Assembly: GCF_026745355.1 (NCBI RefSeq)
Contig: NC_079208.1
Coordinates: 25,839,805-25,903,804 of the forward strand
DNA: 64,000 nt
DNA from: Beta vulgaris subsp. vulgaris
Taxonomy: Eukaryota > Streptophyta > Magnoliopsida > Caryophyllales > Amaranthaceae
Direction: 5' to 3'
A model generated the notes under the pieces. The model was not told the origin of the DNA. It ran no database searches and saw nothing but the letters and a program-made list of their open reading frames with translations. This document shows, piece by piece, positions 50,340 to 60,132 of this stretch. How positions within the stretch are numbered: the stretch's first letter is position 1; the number at the start of each line of letters is the position of its first letter. The translations under genes and the position numbers were made by a program.

Positions 50340-50520
50340 GTGGTTGTTGCAAAGTGAGGTGTTAGCAGTGTAGAGGGGGCGGTGGAGTAGGTATTAGCAG
50401 AGGTGGGGAGGGGGTTTGGGTGGGAGGGTTAACATGGTGTTAGCAGAGGTAAGGAAGGGGTGGGGAGGGGGTTTGGGTTGGGGGGGGGTGCGTAGTGTCA
50501 GAAGGGGTGGGGAAGGGTGG
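50340..50520 (+). other. G-rich, quadruplex-prone tract
   Basis: Many runs of four or more G occur, including GGTGGGGAGGGGGTTTGGGT twice (near 50402 and 50459) and a run of nine G near 50481. It directly follows the C/T-rich half of the same element, giving a sharp switch in strand composition. Confidence 0.85.
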
Positions 50521-53073
50521 TATTTTTAGTTTTAATTTTTTTAGTTTAATTATCATTTAGAATCAAAAGAGAATTAAAATTGAAAATCAAACCAATCAAA
50601 ATATGACACATGACTCGCTGTCCTATAATAATAGGTTGTTTACCTGTTAAACTTGTTAGAAGCGGATACACCCACGAGGTTAACTTATTCCAGGATTATT
50701 CAAAGTTTGACTTATTAAAAGAAGACCGTGAAAAGGTTGACTTATTGCTGTCAATTTTTCCGAATTAAAAAGGGTATTTTCATTAAGGTGTGATTGTTTG
50801 ATCACTTGAAATAGAAAGAGGAGAGAGAAAGAGAAAGTGGGAATAATTACTAAAGAGAATTCACGCATGGACAATAGGGAGCAATCTAGTAAGATGGGAG
50901 CAAGTGAGAAAGAAATTTGGCTTTCTAGGGTCCAACATCGGTGGAATAAAATGAGGGTGTGAGTTAGAGGCTTTATAAATAAACCTTTTACTCCCTAACT
51001 CTCTACCATTGGCCAGCTACTAGTTGCTTGGCTATGCAACAACAAGTGTTAGTTATTAGGCCTTTGAACTACTAAACGTTCGGGCCTAATGACCTATGAC
51101 CTTAGACTTGCTTAGGGTTGAACCTTGAAGTTATATTCGAACTTGAGTTGAGTTGCAATTTTTGGACTCGAGCTTGAGTCTAGTTAGGTTCGGTTTGGCT
51201 TGTTAACACCCTTAGCTGAGCCTAAACGAGCTCACGAGCCGAGATTAAAGGAGCTTACGAGCCGAGCCTAAACAAGCTCACGAGCCGAGCTTAAACGAGC
51301 TCACGAGCCGAGCTCGAGCCGCAAATGCTAATCACGAGATCGAGCCGAGCTCGGCTCCTCCAAGCTCGGCGAGCTCACGAGCCGAGCCGAACCCATGAGA
51401 AGTTAAATGAGCTCGAGCCGAGCCCAATGCTATTCGGGCTCGGCTCGCTCGATAAGCACCCCTAGTCAGGGTTATGCAAGACTAGAATGTATGCAATGCA
51501 AGGTCAGGGTTTTGCAAGGGTGCAATACAAGGTCAATATTTTGCAAGGCCATACAATTTATAGAATTATAGAGTGATTATGAATAGATAGAACTATCTTC
51601 GAAAATTATTTTTAGTAAATAATCCGGGTTCGTAAACAAGGTCTGCGGATTATAACTTTTCGGGAGTTTGATTTCGAGGCACCACCACATAGGAAGCCCC
51701 CACTTTCAATGAGCTTGCCTTGAATCTCTATTATATAAGAGAAGAGGGATAAGACACCAAAATATAAAAATTTACCCCTAATATGTTAACTAAATTACAT
51801 CTAATAGAATAAGAAAAAAGGATAAAAAAAGAACCAAAAAAAATCAAGAGAGAAACGTCGACAATTACTTAATATCTACAATATTCTCACTCATCCACCT
51901 ACCTACTTAAATTGGAATAAGAAACACACAAAACACATCACATACAAAATAAACCGTCGATTTTGAATGCAGTTCTCAAACCATATTATGAATTCAATTT
52001 TTTAAAAATTAAAAATCTCATGACTAACTCGCCTCAAAGAAAAAAAATTATGATTAACTGAGCACATCTGCACTTAATTTTTATTTCTAACTCCCACAAA
52101 CAAATTACGGTAGAATGCTCCAAAATTCTTGATAGTTCTTCATCTTCTCTTCTCCATTAACTGCAAACAAAAAGTGGATACTATCAACTACAGTTCTACA
52201 ATTTTCCTTTTCAAAGACTAATAGCACGTAATTCATGATCTAAAAAAACCGACATTCTTATTATACTTAGTTCTTCATTTCATTCACAATTGTTATCATA
52301 AATTTGTCGTTTTGTTTTTAGTTCAGCGTGTATTCGAACCAACCCAACACTATAAACAAAAAACAAGAGGAGCACAAAACACACAAAGGGGGAAGAACAC
52401 ATCAAAAGGTAATTTTTGTTTCTTATTATGCTTTGTACTGTCCATGTGAACATTCTGTAAACTAAGTAGATTAAATCAGATAATCGGAGAATGCTTTGTT
52501 TTAAAATGAAATAGCAAAACAAAAGAAGAAATAAACATAAACAAATAGAATCAGTTAATTCCAAAAGATTATGTAATCTTCTTTTCTCACAAATAAATCT
52601 GATTGAGGGAAAAACTTATGAATCAAATAAGCCGAATCAAACCATGATTTAGTGAGGGACAATAATTCAATTTTAAAGATTATATGTATTCCCAAATATC
52701 AAAATGTAATCTTTTCAGGAATTAAAATACAAATTGACGGGAAAATTAAAATTCATCCAATACCGTGTGGTTATGTGAACTTTTAAAAAAAACCTTTAAT
52801 AAAAATTCGCTTAAGCAAAAGCCCTATAATTCCAAAAAAGAAAATTTATAGACCTTACCTATCTACTACTGAACATCAAAAATCCAACTTTTGAAGATCT
52901 TTCTTCCTTTCCCTTCAACTGTTGTCGTCGAAATTTTGCTAAAAAAATGGGATTTTAAATTCTTTCGTTTGACTCAAAAAATGTGGTGGCGGTGTTGTTT
53001 ATGGTGTGGGAGAGAGTGTGTGGAGGTTAACACCGGTGGGCATGAGGTTTGATGTTGAAGGGTTTATGACGAG

Positions 53074-53511
53074 TATAGATGGAAATGGATCGGGTTCGGG
53101 GCGGGTGGATCGTCACCCGCATCCATCACCCGCATCCACCCGCTTCACCCGATCCATCCATCACCCGCATAAATGTTCACCCGAATCCATCCATCCATCA
53201 CTCGCGGGTGAAACGGATGGATCAGGTGATTACCGGGTGAAGGGAGAAAAAAATCCAGTAGCCCAACAACATAAAACCCACCACAATTTGCATAAGAAAA
53301 TAAGTTATATATATATATATATATATATAAACGGGTGGTAACCGGGTGATGGACCGGGTGATGGATGAAAAATTATCACCCGAATCCGATCCGAATCCGT
53401 CACCCGTTAACCCGTCACCCGCCTCTCATCCGTTTAAACCGGGTTTTCCATCCGTTTAATAGTGCGGGTGAAGCGGGTGATCGGATCATCCGCTGGATAT
53501 TTCAATCTCTA
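53074..53511. mobile_element. hAT-type MITE rich in CGGGTGA words
   Basis: 438 bp with 13-bp inverted ends (TATAGATGGAAAT; inverted right TAGAGATTGAAAT, 11 of 13 match) and the exact 8-bp target duplication ATGACGAG (53066-53073, 53512-53519). Subterminal words CACCCGCATCC and CGGGTGATGGA repeat in both orientations. A TA tract (about 53308-53330) is near the middle. No transposase. Confidence 0.9.
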
Positions 53512-53570
53512 ATGACGAGCTTAATTATGTTTCATCATTTCCAATTGCCTTTTCTTTTAGTTATCAATTA

Positions 53571-53799
53571 CTACCTCCGGTCTTTATTACTTTACCCGTA
53601 TTTCTATTTTGGATGTCCCTTATTAGTTTACCCATTTCTTTTATTTCTATTTTTGAAATGGGACCACTAAATTTCCATGACATAAACATTCAACTTTAAT
53701 ATAAATTAATCTTCTCTCTTTCTTTCTATGTCCAACAATATTATTTCTCCTAAAACTTTGTGCAAAAGTAACGGGTAAACTAATAATGACCGGAGGGAG
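53571..53799. mobile_element. Stowaway MITE
   Basis: 229 bp with inverted ends CTACCTCCGGTCTTTATTA and (right, inverted) CTCCCTCCGGTCATTATTA, flanked by TA at 53569-53570 and 53800-53801. Non-coding, Tc1/mariner-derived. Confidence 0.93.
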
Positions 53800-54179
53800 T
53801 AGTAAGGAACTTTCACAAAAGCCAAGAAATACACCTTGAATGAATATTTAAAAAACAATATCATTAATCTTTACTAAAAGATGAAGAAATAAGGACTTTC
53901 GTCTTCAACAATTTTAATGTATTCCCAACCAATGAAAATTCAATAATAAGAGGGTTGGCAACTCTTAGGGTCACTCAATCAATCCCCTCTGTTATATATT
54001 CTTAGCTAGCTAATCTTCAGCTTAAGCTCACCCATTTCGATTAATTATTTAATAAATCATCAAAAATCAAACAGAACGTAAATTGGGATAGATGAAAGTA
54101 GGGGAGAAAGTAAATGTAATTATGCAATCAATTTAATTTTGATGATTATTTCGCACGCATAGCGTGCATATAAAGCTAG

Positions 54180-54725
54180 TTAGGCTTGAGCCTTGATTGA
54201 AATGTACTTGAACTGTCTTGAGCATTGAAAGTTTTCATTGGAGATTTTTCATTGGGAAGTTGATATATGCAAAGTCAAATATCGCCAGAAACCATGTAAT
54301 TTTCAAAGAGTACTTCAAGAAAAGGAGAGCTTGGATTACAAAATATAAAAAATTAATTTTATGACTCAAATGAATGTGTATGTGGGAAAAGGTTTTGACG
54401 AGGCTAGGTTCAAACTCGAGTCTAAGTCGGGATCTAGAAATAGATTATGCTCCTAAATTCTTAAAAATCAAATCTTTAGACCACGACTAATTTGTTTTAT
54501 TGAAGCGGTCGGACCTAGAGATGATTATTCCTATGTATCCTTTTGTAATCAAGCCATTTGTAGTTCCCGATCTGATTTTTTTTGTACCCTAATTTTTGCC
54601 TAGGCCTTCCTTTCAAGGTTTCAACTTAGTGGGCTTGGAGATACCTTGAAAAAGGAGTTAGGATTGATGAAAAGGTTTAAGGCTTAAGGCTTAGATGAAG
54701 ATTTAGTTGGTCTGGATAAGGTTCT
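54180..54725. other. Gene-free flank of the Helitron
   Basis: AT-rich with scattered remnants. The text just right of the Helitron (TTAGGCTTGAGCCTTGATTG) resembles the text on its left, consistent with one older repeat around it. No gene visible. Confidence 0.5.
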
Positions 54726-54847
54726 TGTAATATCTCGAAAGTTTAAACTTGCTTAAATTAAACAATAATAATTAGTGGCTAAATTTTTCCTTCACCCATA
54801 ATTAATGATAATTAGTTCGTTATATATATATATATATATATATTATA

Positions 54848-54895
<48 letters not shown>

Positions 54896-56615
54896 GTATG
54901 GAAAGAGTTGTAAATAATAACAAATTATGTTAGCTTAAAGAATAACATCAGTTAAAGTAAGAAAACAAAATAAATAACAAATTAATTACTACACAAAATA
55001 GTTGGTAGTTAAAATAAAAAGGAAAAGAAAAAGAGAAAAGAAAAGAAAAAAAAGAAAAAGGAAAACTTAAACTCAGAAATACTGCTTCAAGAATTTCAAC
55101 CCATCTCCATTTTTTTTCTCTTCACAAACGACCCAACTATTCAACCCATGATTATTTTACATAAACAAACTCTACTTGAATTAAAAATCCATACCCAAAA
55201 CAAACTCTCACAAAATTCATATTTTTTCATCAAATCAACCCACCTAATTGACAAGAATTAAACCTCAACAATGGCTATAAATAGTCATAGTTGCTCCACA
55301 TTCATCACACACTCACCACTCTGCTTTCCACCATCTTCATCTTACTAGAATTCCCTAACCCTCGCCGGAAACCGCCACTCAAGAACCACCCTCAAACTCT
55401 CTGTTTTTCGCACTCTCTCCCATCCCTATGTTTTCGTTCAGCCATCGCAGCACCACCGGAGCACCGCCGTCGGTAGCTGCCACCTCCCCAAGCAGTGGAC
55501 CTCCTGTGCGCCACCCACAGCACAACTAACCCTTCTTCGTCGCCCGCATTCCTCTCTCCTCTGGCCCAACTCTTTCTTCCCTCTTTCGTTGTTCTCTCTT
55601 TGCCTGACTGCCACTGTTTGCACCACCAACCCTTCTCCGTCGCCCGCATTCCTCTCTCCTCTGGCCCAACTCTTTCTTCCCTCTTTCGTTATTCTCTCTT
55701 GCCTGACTGCCACTGTTCGCACCGCCCCAGCACTACCGCACCCCGCGCCTCCCGATGCCGCCACATTCTGCCTCGCCTCGCTGTCATTTGCCGGAGTTTC
55801 GACCTCCTTCGTGGCAGCCAAAACATATCTCTCCCCTTTATATGCCTAGATAAATTTTGTTGGGCTTTAGAGTTTAATGGTTTGATAAATTATTTGGGTT
55901 GATTTTCCTAATTCTGTAAAAGGAGTGGACTAAGTGAAGTGGTTAAAGCATTTAGTTAGATATTGATGGATTAATTAGGTAGTAACTAAAACATAATAAA
56001 ACTCACTATAAACCATAACCCTTATAATTTAATTGTATGAGACTATACTATGACTAGTAAATGATTAAACAAGGATTTATTTTTTGTAACTCTAATATAT
56101 CCACTAAAGAATAATAAGAATTAAGTTTATTTGTCAAATTAGGTTAAAAGTAATAGGCACTTATAGATAGTTTAGATTACAAGAATGAAATAGTTATAAT
56201 ATGAATCCCATAATTACAAATTATTAAGTGTAATCATGAACCATAAGATTAATGGCCAATGTTTTATATTTATAAAATGACGAATATGTTTAAAGGGACC
56301 CTATGACTAATAGAATGAAGTTTGGAATTAAAGGTTAACAGAATTACAACGTTTTGAAATTTTAAAATACGAAATGGTTATAGTAAGACATCGTCTATAA
56401 TCATAAATAATGAATTACGACTTAGGCGCTAAGTTGTTAAGTGGAAAGGGTGCCTACGACTCTTTATCAACCACCAAAGTCCTAAATATATATAACTCCT
56501 AAATTGGACACATGATGGAAATGGATCAATAAACTCAGAATTTAGAATTAAATATTAATAAGTCCTTTATTAATTCCTGAATTGATTATTAGATTAAAAA
56601 GGAAGAGATATTACA
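54726..56615. repeat. Isolated LTR-like segment
   Basis: It begins TGTAATATCTC and ends GAGATATTACA, the inverted termini typical of Del/Tekay-type LTRs. On the plus strand a TATA box (CTATAAATAG, 55278-55287) precedes a GC-rich, C/T-rich leader (55330-55800), suggesting plus orientation. Yet the text just right of it (the complement of GTAGGGGGAGGCT) looks like a polypurine tract, which would suggest minus orientation. There is no primer site. The immediate 5-bp flanks do not match. The leader contains an internal 100-bp near-duplication (CGTCGCCCGCATTCCTCTCT at 55539 and 55639), which explains its open frames. Confidence 0.6.
54821..54892. repeat. TA dinucleotide microsatellite
   Basis: An almost pure TA tract of about 70 bp, broken near 54842-54856. 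Confidence 0.97.
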
Positions 56616-56990
56616 AGCCTCCCCCTACAATCAAGGTTCTAAAGCAGGATTCTAGGTAATGTCTACTGCTAACACCCGCATTCCCCTTCCAACTACATTT
56701 TATGATGCATTTATATAATATTTATGTTATGTTTTATATGATGTGCGGGATATGAAATGTTTGGGTGTGCAAATGAATTGATGACTTTATGCAATGACTT
56801 TAATATGATTTCTGAAAATCACTCAAAAGAAACGAAACATGATAAATGAAAGTGAAAGATGGTGAATGGCAGTACTATGTTCTCTGGGCCGTGCACGTGT
56901 CATTTTGTTATATGGCGGCAACGCCACCTTCTGATGGGGGACAATGTCCTCGGTGGTACCCGCATTATGACATTATATGTCACCTTCTGA
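56616..56990. other. Retroelement-derived spacer
   Basis: No gene. Two related phrases, GCCACCTTCTGATGGGGGAC (about 56929) and TCACCTTCTGATAGGGGACT (about 56980), suggest a short duplication. TGTAACACCCCCACC at 57000 looks like the start of a Tekay-like LTR but no partner was found. Confidence 0.4.
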
Positions 56991-57129
56991 TAGGGGACTG
57001 TAACACCCCCACCGACCCGAACCCTTTTTCATTCGATAAAGCTCGGGTTTTGGGAGAAAATAAATCCACGAGAGTTCGACTCGACGGGTGGCGCTACCGC
57101 CGCACTTATCTCCTTGGAAATAAATGCAA

Positions 57130-58050
57130 GGCTAAATTAAAAAAAAAACTAAACTCACATTCATTAGATGTTGTCACTGCTTCTGTTATGGTGACCTCAG
57201 TTAAAACAGTTGAGGAACAACTCGCTAAAATGAACATCTTACTCCATAAATTAGTGAAGGACGGAGAGGAAAAGGATGCCCAAATCAGACTCCAAAACGA
57301 GCAAATTGCTGCCCTCAATGAGAAACTTAGTAGAATATCAAGCGACACATCATCAAGTCAAGGTGGTGTTGAAAGCAAAAACGAAAGTGGTGACAACCCT
57401 CAATGTCCATCAACAGCTCGACAACTCGAAATGTGGATAGCTTATGCTGTCAAGAATCAATTTGGGCAAAGCTCTCAAGTCATCACTATGTAAAGCCTTA
57501 TATTAAGAGAATTTATAACTTGCAGATGCCTTATGGTTGCCATCCCCCAAAGTTTCAACAACTCGATGGGAAAGGAAACCCTAAGAAACACATTGCTCAC
57601 TTTGTGGAAACATGCAACAATGCTGGTACCATAGACGATTTCCTCGTCAAACAATTTGTACGTTCGCTTAAAGGGATGGTCTTTGATTGGTACATAGATC
57701 TACCCTCACAATCCATCAATAGTTGATCAAATGGAGGAAGAGTTCCTAAACAGGTTCTATAGCACTCGACGTATTGTCAGCATGATTGAGTTGACTAAGA
57801 CTCACCAATGGAATGACGAGCCCATCATTGACTACGTTAATCATTGGCGTGCTTGAACTTGCAATGTAAAGATCATTTGTCAGATACTTCTGCGGTCGAA
57901 ATGTGCATCCAAAACATGCATTGGGATTTGACCTACATCTTGCAAGGGATCAAACCCAAAACAATTCAAGATTTAGCAAGTAAAGCGCACGATATGGAGC
58001 TTACAATTGCTTGTCATGAAAATGAATTAGATTCATCGACGCGTCAATAG
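57130..58050 (+). pseudogene. Ty3/gypsy gag fragment, frameshifted
   Basis: Frames 57130-57493, 57500-57726 and 57844-58050 together give a gag-like protein. First comes a coiled region (VEEQLAKMNILLHKLVKDGE), then the conserved capsid block YGCHPPKFQQLDGKGNPKKH with FVRSLKGMVFDWY, and then [20 protein letters not shown]. The frame shifts near 57490 and again between 57720 and 57850. No protease or RT follows, so this is a truncated retroelement, replaced downstream by repeats. Such gags package element RNA. Confidence 0.8.
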
Positions 58051-58139
58051 AGGATCCGACGATGCCATGATTGTGAAAATTATTCTAAGTGAAAGATCTA
58101 GGGGCATGGAAACAAAACCTTATGGATACAAACAAAAGA

Positions 58140-58640
58140 AACCCTCCTAAGCAAGAGGGTAAATTGCAAGTCCAAAATTCTAACTCCTAAGCAAGAGTAT
58201 AAACTGCATGCCAAACGAAACAAAGGAAAAACTCCCAAGCAAGAGTATAAACGGCAAATAAAAAAACTATCTCCTAAGCAAGAGTATAAACTGCAAGCAA
58301 ACAAAAAACAGAACTCCTAAGCAAGAGTGCAAATTGCACACCAAAAAAAGAATCTAACCCCTAAGCAAGAGTCTAAATTGCAAGCAGACAAAAAAATGGA
58401 ACATCTAAGCAAGAGTATAAATTGTCCCCAACAAAAAATTCTAACTCCTAAGCAAGAGTAGAAACTACATATCCAATTAAAAACAAAAAAAAAAAACAAA
58501 AAATGATTCCAACTCCTAAGCAAGAGTTTAAATTGCACACATGAAAAAAAATTGTAATACTTCTGGCCCGCAGAAATTTAAACTGTGAACGGCAAAACAA
58601 AAAAATGCAATACTCCTGGCCTGCAAGAGTCTAAACTATG
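58140..58640. repeat. CCTAAGCAAGAGT minisatellite, 40-65-bp units
   Basis: About ten units share CTCCTAAGCAAGAGTATAAA and a GCAAG/GCACA-plus-A-run spacer of variable length. The last two units are degenerate (CTCCTGGCCTGCAAGAG). Two short minus-strand frames read it as repeated CSLYSCLGVR, as expected from the period. It directly follows the broken gag. Confidence 0.92.
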
Positions 58641-58807
58641 AACAGCGAAACAAAAAATTTGCAGTCAGTGTAGCAATCCTGATCAACAAGAGCAATGTAG
58701 GAGTATATTATTATCATTGAATTCTTTAATGAACACCATCCTGAAAAAAAGTGTTTGTTAGAAAAATATATATAAATAAATAAAGAGGGGAAGGGTTGGA
58801 CGCCGCC

Positions 58808-59050
58808 ATCTTCGTCTTCAAGGGACTGTCTGGAGGTGTCATTTTCGTAGTGGTAAAGACATATGAGTAACACCCCTGACAGGCTCACAGTGCTAAAGAC
58901 ATATGGCCCATCGCGACGAAATCCCCGTCTTCGTCTTCAAGGGACTGTCTAGAGGTGTCATTGTCGCAGTGCTAAAGACATATGAGTAACACCCCAGACA
59001 TGCTCACAGTGTTAAAAACATATGGCCCGTCGCGATGAAATCCCCATCTT
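58808..59050. repeat. 120-bp tandem repeat
   Basis: Two full units begin at about 58808 and 58928 (CTTCGTCTTCAAGGGACTGT) and a partial third at about 59045. Each has GGTGTCATT, GCTAAAGACATATG and CGCGA(C/T)GAAATCCCC. Confidence 0.9.
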
Positions 59051-59309
59051 CAAGTTAACCTGTAATACGCACTAAAAACAAATACACAGGTCACATGCAA
59101 AAAAAAAAAAAAAAGTGATACACAGATAAAATATTTTGGACTAAAAGATGTAAAAAAAAATCATCACATTACTAGTCAAGACTTTCTAGTATTGCTCCAA
59201 ACAAAGTAAGTTCGATATCTTGAAAATTTGATGTACATCAAGTCAAACAAAGTATGTCAAAAATCCAAGTAAAAAAAATACTAGGCACCGAGTCAGGCGA
59301 AAATACTAT

Positions 59310-59485
59310 AAGGGGGCGTTTGGATTGGGGTTTTCTGGAAAGGGTAAGAGAATCAACTAGCTTGATTCCCTTACTCGCTGTTTGTTATGACAAATCAATC
59401 ATTCCCTTTACCATCTCCTTTCCCCAAGTCCTACTTTCATTCCCACCCCCAAAGGTTTCATTACCCTTTCTTTCTTCTACCCATG
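59310..59485. mobile_element. Possible truncated MITE
   Basis: Begins GGGGGCGTTTGGATTGGGG, a terminal motif used by several plant TIR elements, after a TATAA-like flank. The matching right end is not seen, possibly because the Tat LTR inserted here. Confidence 0.35.
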
Positions 59486-59489
59486 TGGC

Positions 59490-60103
59490 TGTTGTAGCTA
59501 AAAATCAGCGCTATCCTATGACACTGGCACTACTTCACCTACATGTGGCATTCGTTTAGGCCAAGAAAATACAAGGCTGCAGGTCTTTGGGCTAAAGTAC
59601 ACTTTTCTGAGGAAAAGGTGTACTGAAAAGCTCCTTGTGACCCAAAATTGTACTTAGGCCCAATGAAGTAAAGCCTGATTCAGCTAAAGGTAAAATGTAT
59701 TACAATCAGCACTTGCCACGTGTCCTGTATTATTGCTTAGCCAATCAGATGCTCCCAAATTAGGGTGACATCATGGTACAACAGTCATTTCAAACAGTAT
59801 AAATAGTCCTTGAAATAAGGGGAAAGGTACGTTTTTTCAGAGCATAGTACTGTTATTCTGCCATAAATTCTCTCTCCGTCTCTTACTTTCTCTCTCTAAA
59901 ACTTCCTTCATATCCCTTATATCTAACTTAAGCATCGGAGGGGGAAATACCACCCAAACCTCCAGGGTGGGTCCTTTTCTGCAGGTTGCTGATCGGAGTT
60001 CAGAATCGGAATTCGAGCCTAATCATTGTTGCACAAGTTTCCAAATTAAGAACCTGAAGTTGGGAGTTGTTGTTTTGCATTGCTAGTTTCATACTACGTA
60101 ACA
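59490..60103 (+). repeat. 5' LTR of a Ty3/gypsy Tat-type retrotransposon
   Basis: The right border is well placed: the LTR ends ...ACGTAACA at 60103, just before the primer site. The left border is uncertain (TG candidates at 59484, 59490 and 59544) because the 3' LTR lies outside the window. A TATA box (TATAAATAG) is at 59798-59806, with CCACGTG and CCAATCAG boxes upstream (near 59717 and 59741). A CT-rich leader follows. Confidence 0.75.
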
Positions 60104-60105
60104 TT

Positions 60106-60124
60106 TGGCGCCGTCTGTGGGGAG
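60106..60124 (+). promoter_or_regulatory. Primer binding site of the Tat-type element
   Basis: TGGCGCCGTCTGTGGGGAG begins 2 bp after the LTR end. It resembles the tRNA-Asp-type primer site (TGGCGCCGTTGCCGGGGA) used by Athila/Tat elements, with several differences in its second half. Confidence 0.75.
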
Positions 60125-60132
60125 ACGCAACA

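Larger units (their letters stand above)
39981..50761. mobile_element. Long-TIR MULE-like element, non-autonomous
   Basis: Inverted repeats of about 110 bp: 39981-40083 plus 49745-49751 at the left, and 50652-50761 at the right. Both contain AATAAGTCAACCTTTTCACG, GGAATAAGTTAACCT and GTATCCGCTTCTAACAAG, with small differences. Flanks match at 8 of 9 bases (TAATTAAAA, GAATTAAAA), consistent with a 9-bp Mutator target duplication. Without the Copia insertion it is about 1.1 kb. Its interior (49752-50650) has a C/T-rich half and a G-rich half and no transposase. Confidence 0.85.
39206..51464. mobile_element. hAT element, enlarged by a tandem duplication and nested insertions
   Basis: Ends are TAGGGGTGATAATGAGC and, inverted at the right, TAGGGGTGCTTATCGAGC, flanked by the exact 8-bp target duplication GTCAGGGT (39198-39205 and 51465-51472). 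Both subterminal regions (39230-39340 and 51200-51455) are dense in GAGCTCGGCTCGAGC words, as expected of hAT transposase-binding regions. No transposase gene is present. Without the nested MULE-like element it is only about 1.5 kb. Confidence 0.93.
51725..54179 (+). mobile_element. Non-autonomous Helitron
   Basis: The 5' end is TCTCTATTATATAAGAG after a host A. The 3' end has the hairpin GCACGCATAGCGTGC (54153-54167), then ATATAAAG and CTAG at 54176-54179, followed by a host T. Insertion between A and T, no target duplication and the hairpin before CTAG are diagnostic of Helitrons. No Rep/helicase gene is present. It contains a hAT MITE and a Stowaway MITE. Aside from these, 51741-53065 has no recognisable gene. 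Confidence 0.88.

Noticed and set aside
55291..55902. Several 60-135-codon frames near a TATA box, as a host gene
   Set aside because: They lie in a C/T-rich leader containing a 100-bp near-duplication between LTR-like ends; no domain or splice structure.
58140..58640. CRISPR-like alternation of a repeated word and variable spacers
   Set aside because: Plant nuclear context, imperfect repeats, A-rich variable spacers and no cas genes; an ordinary minisatellite after gag.
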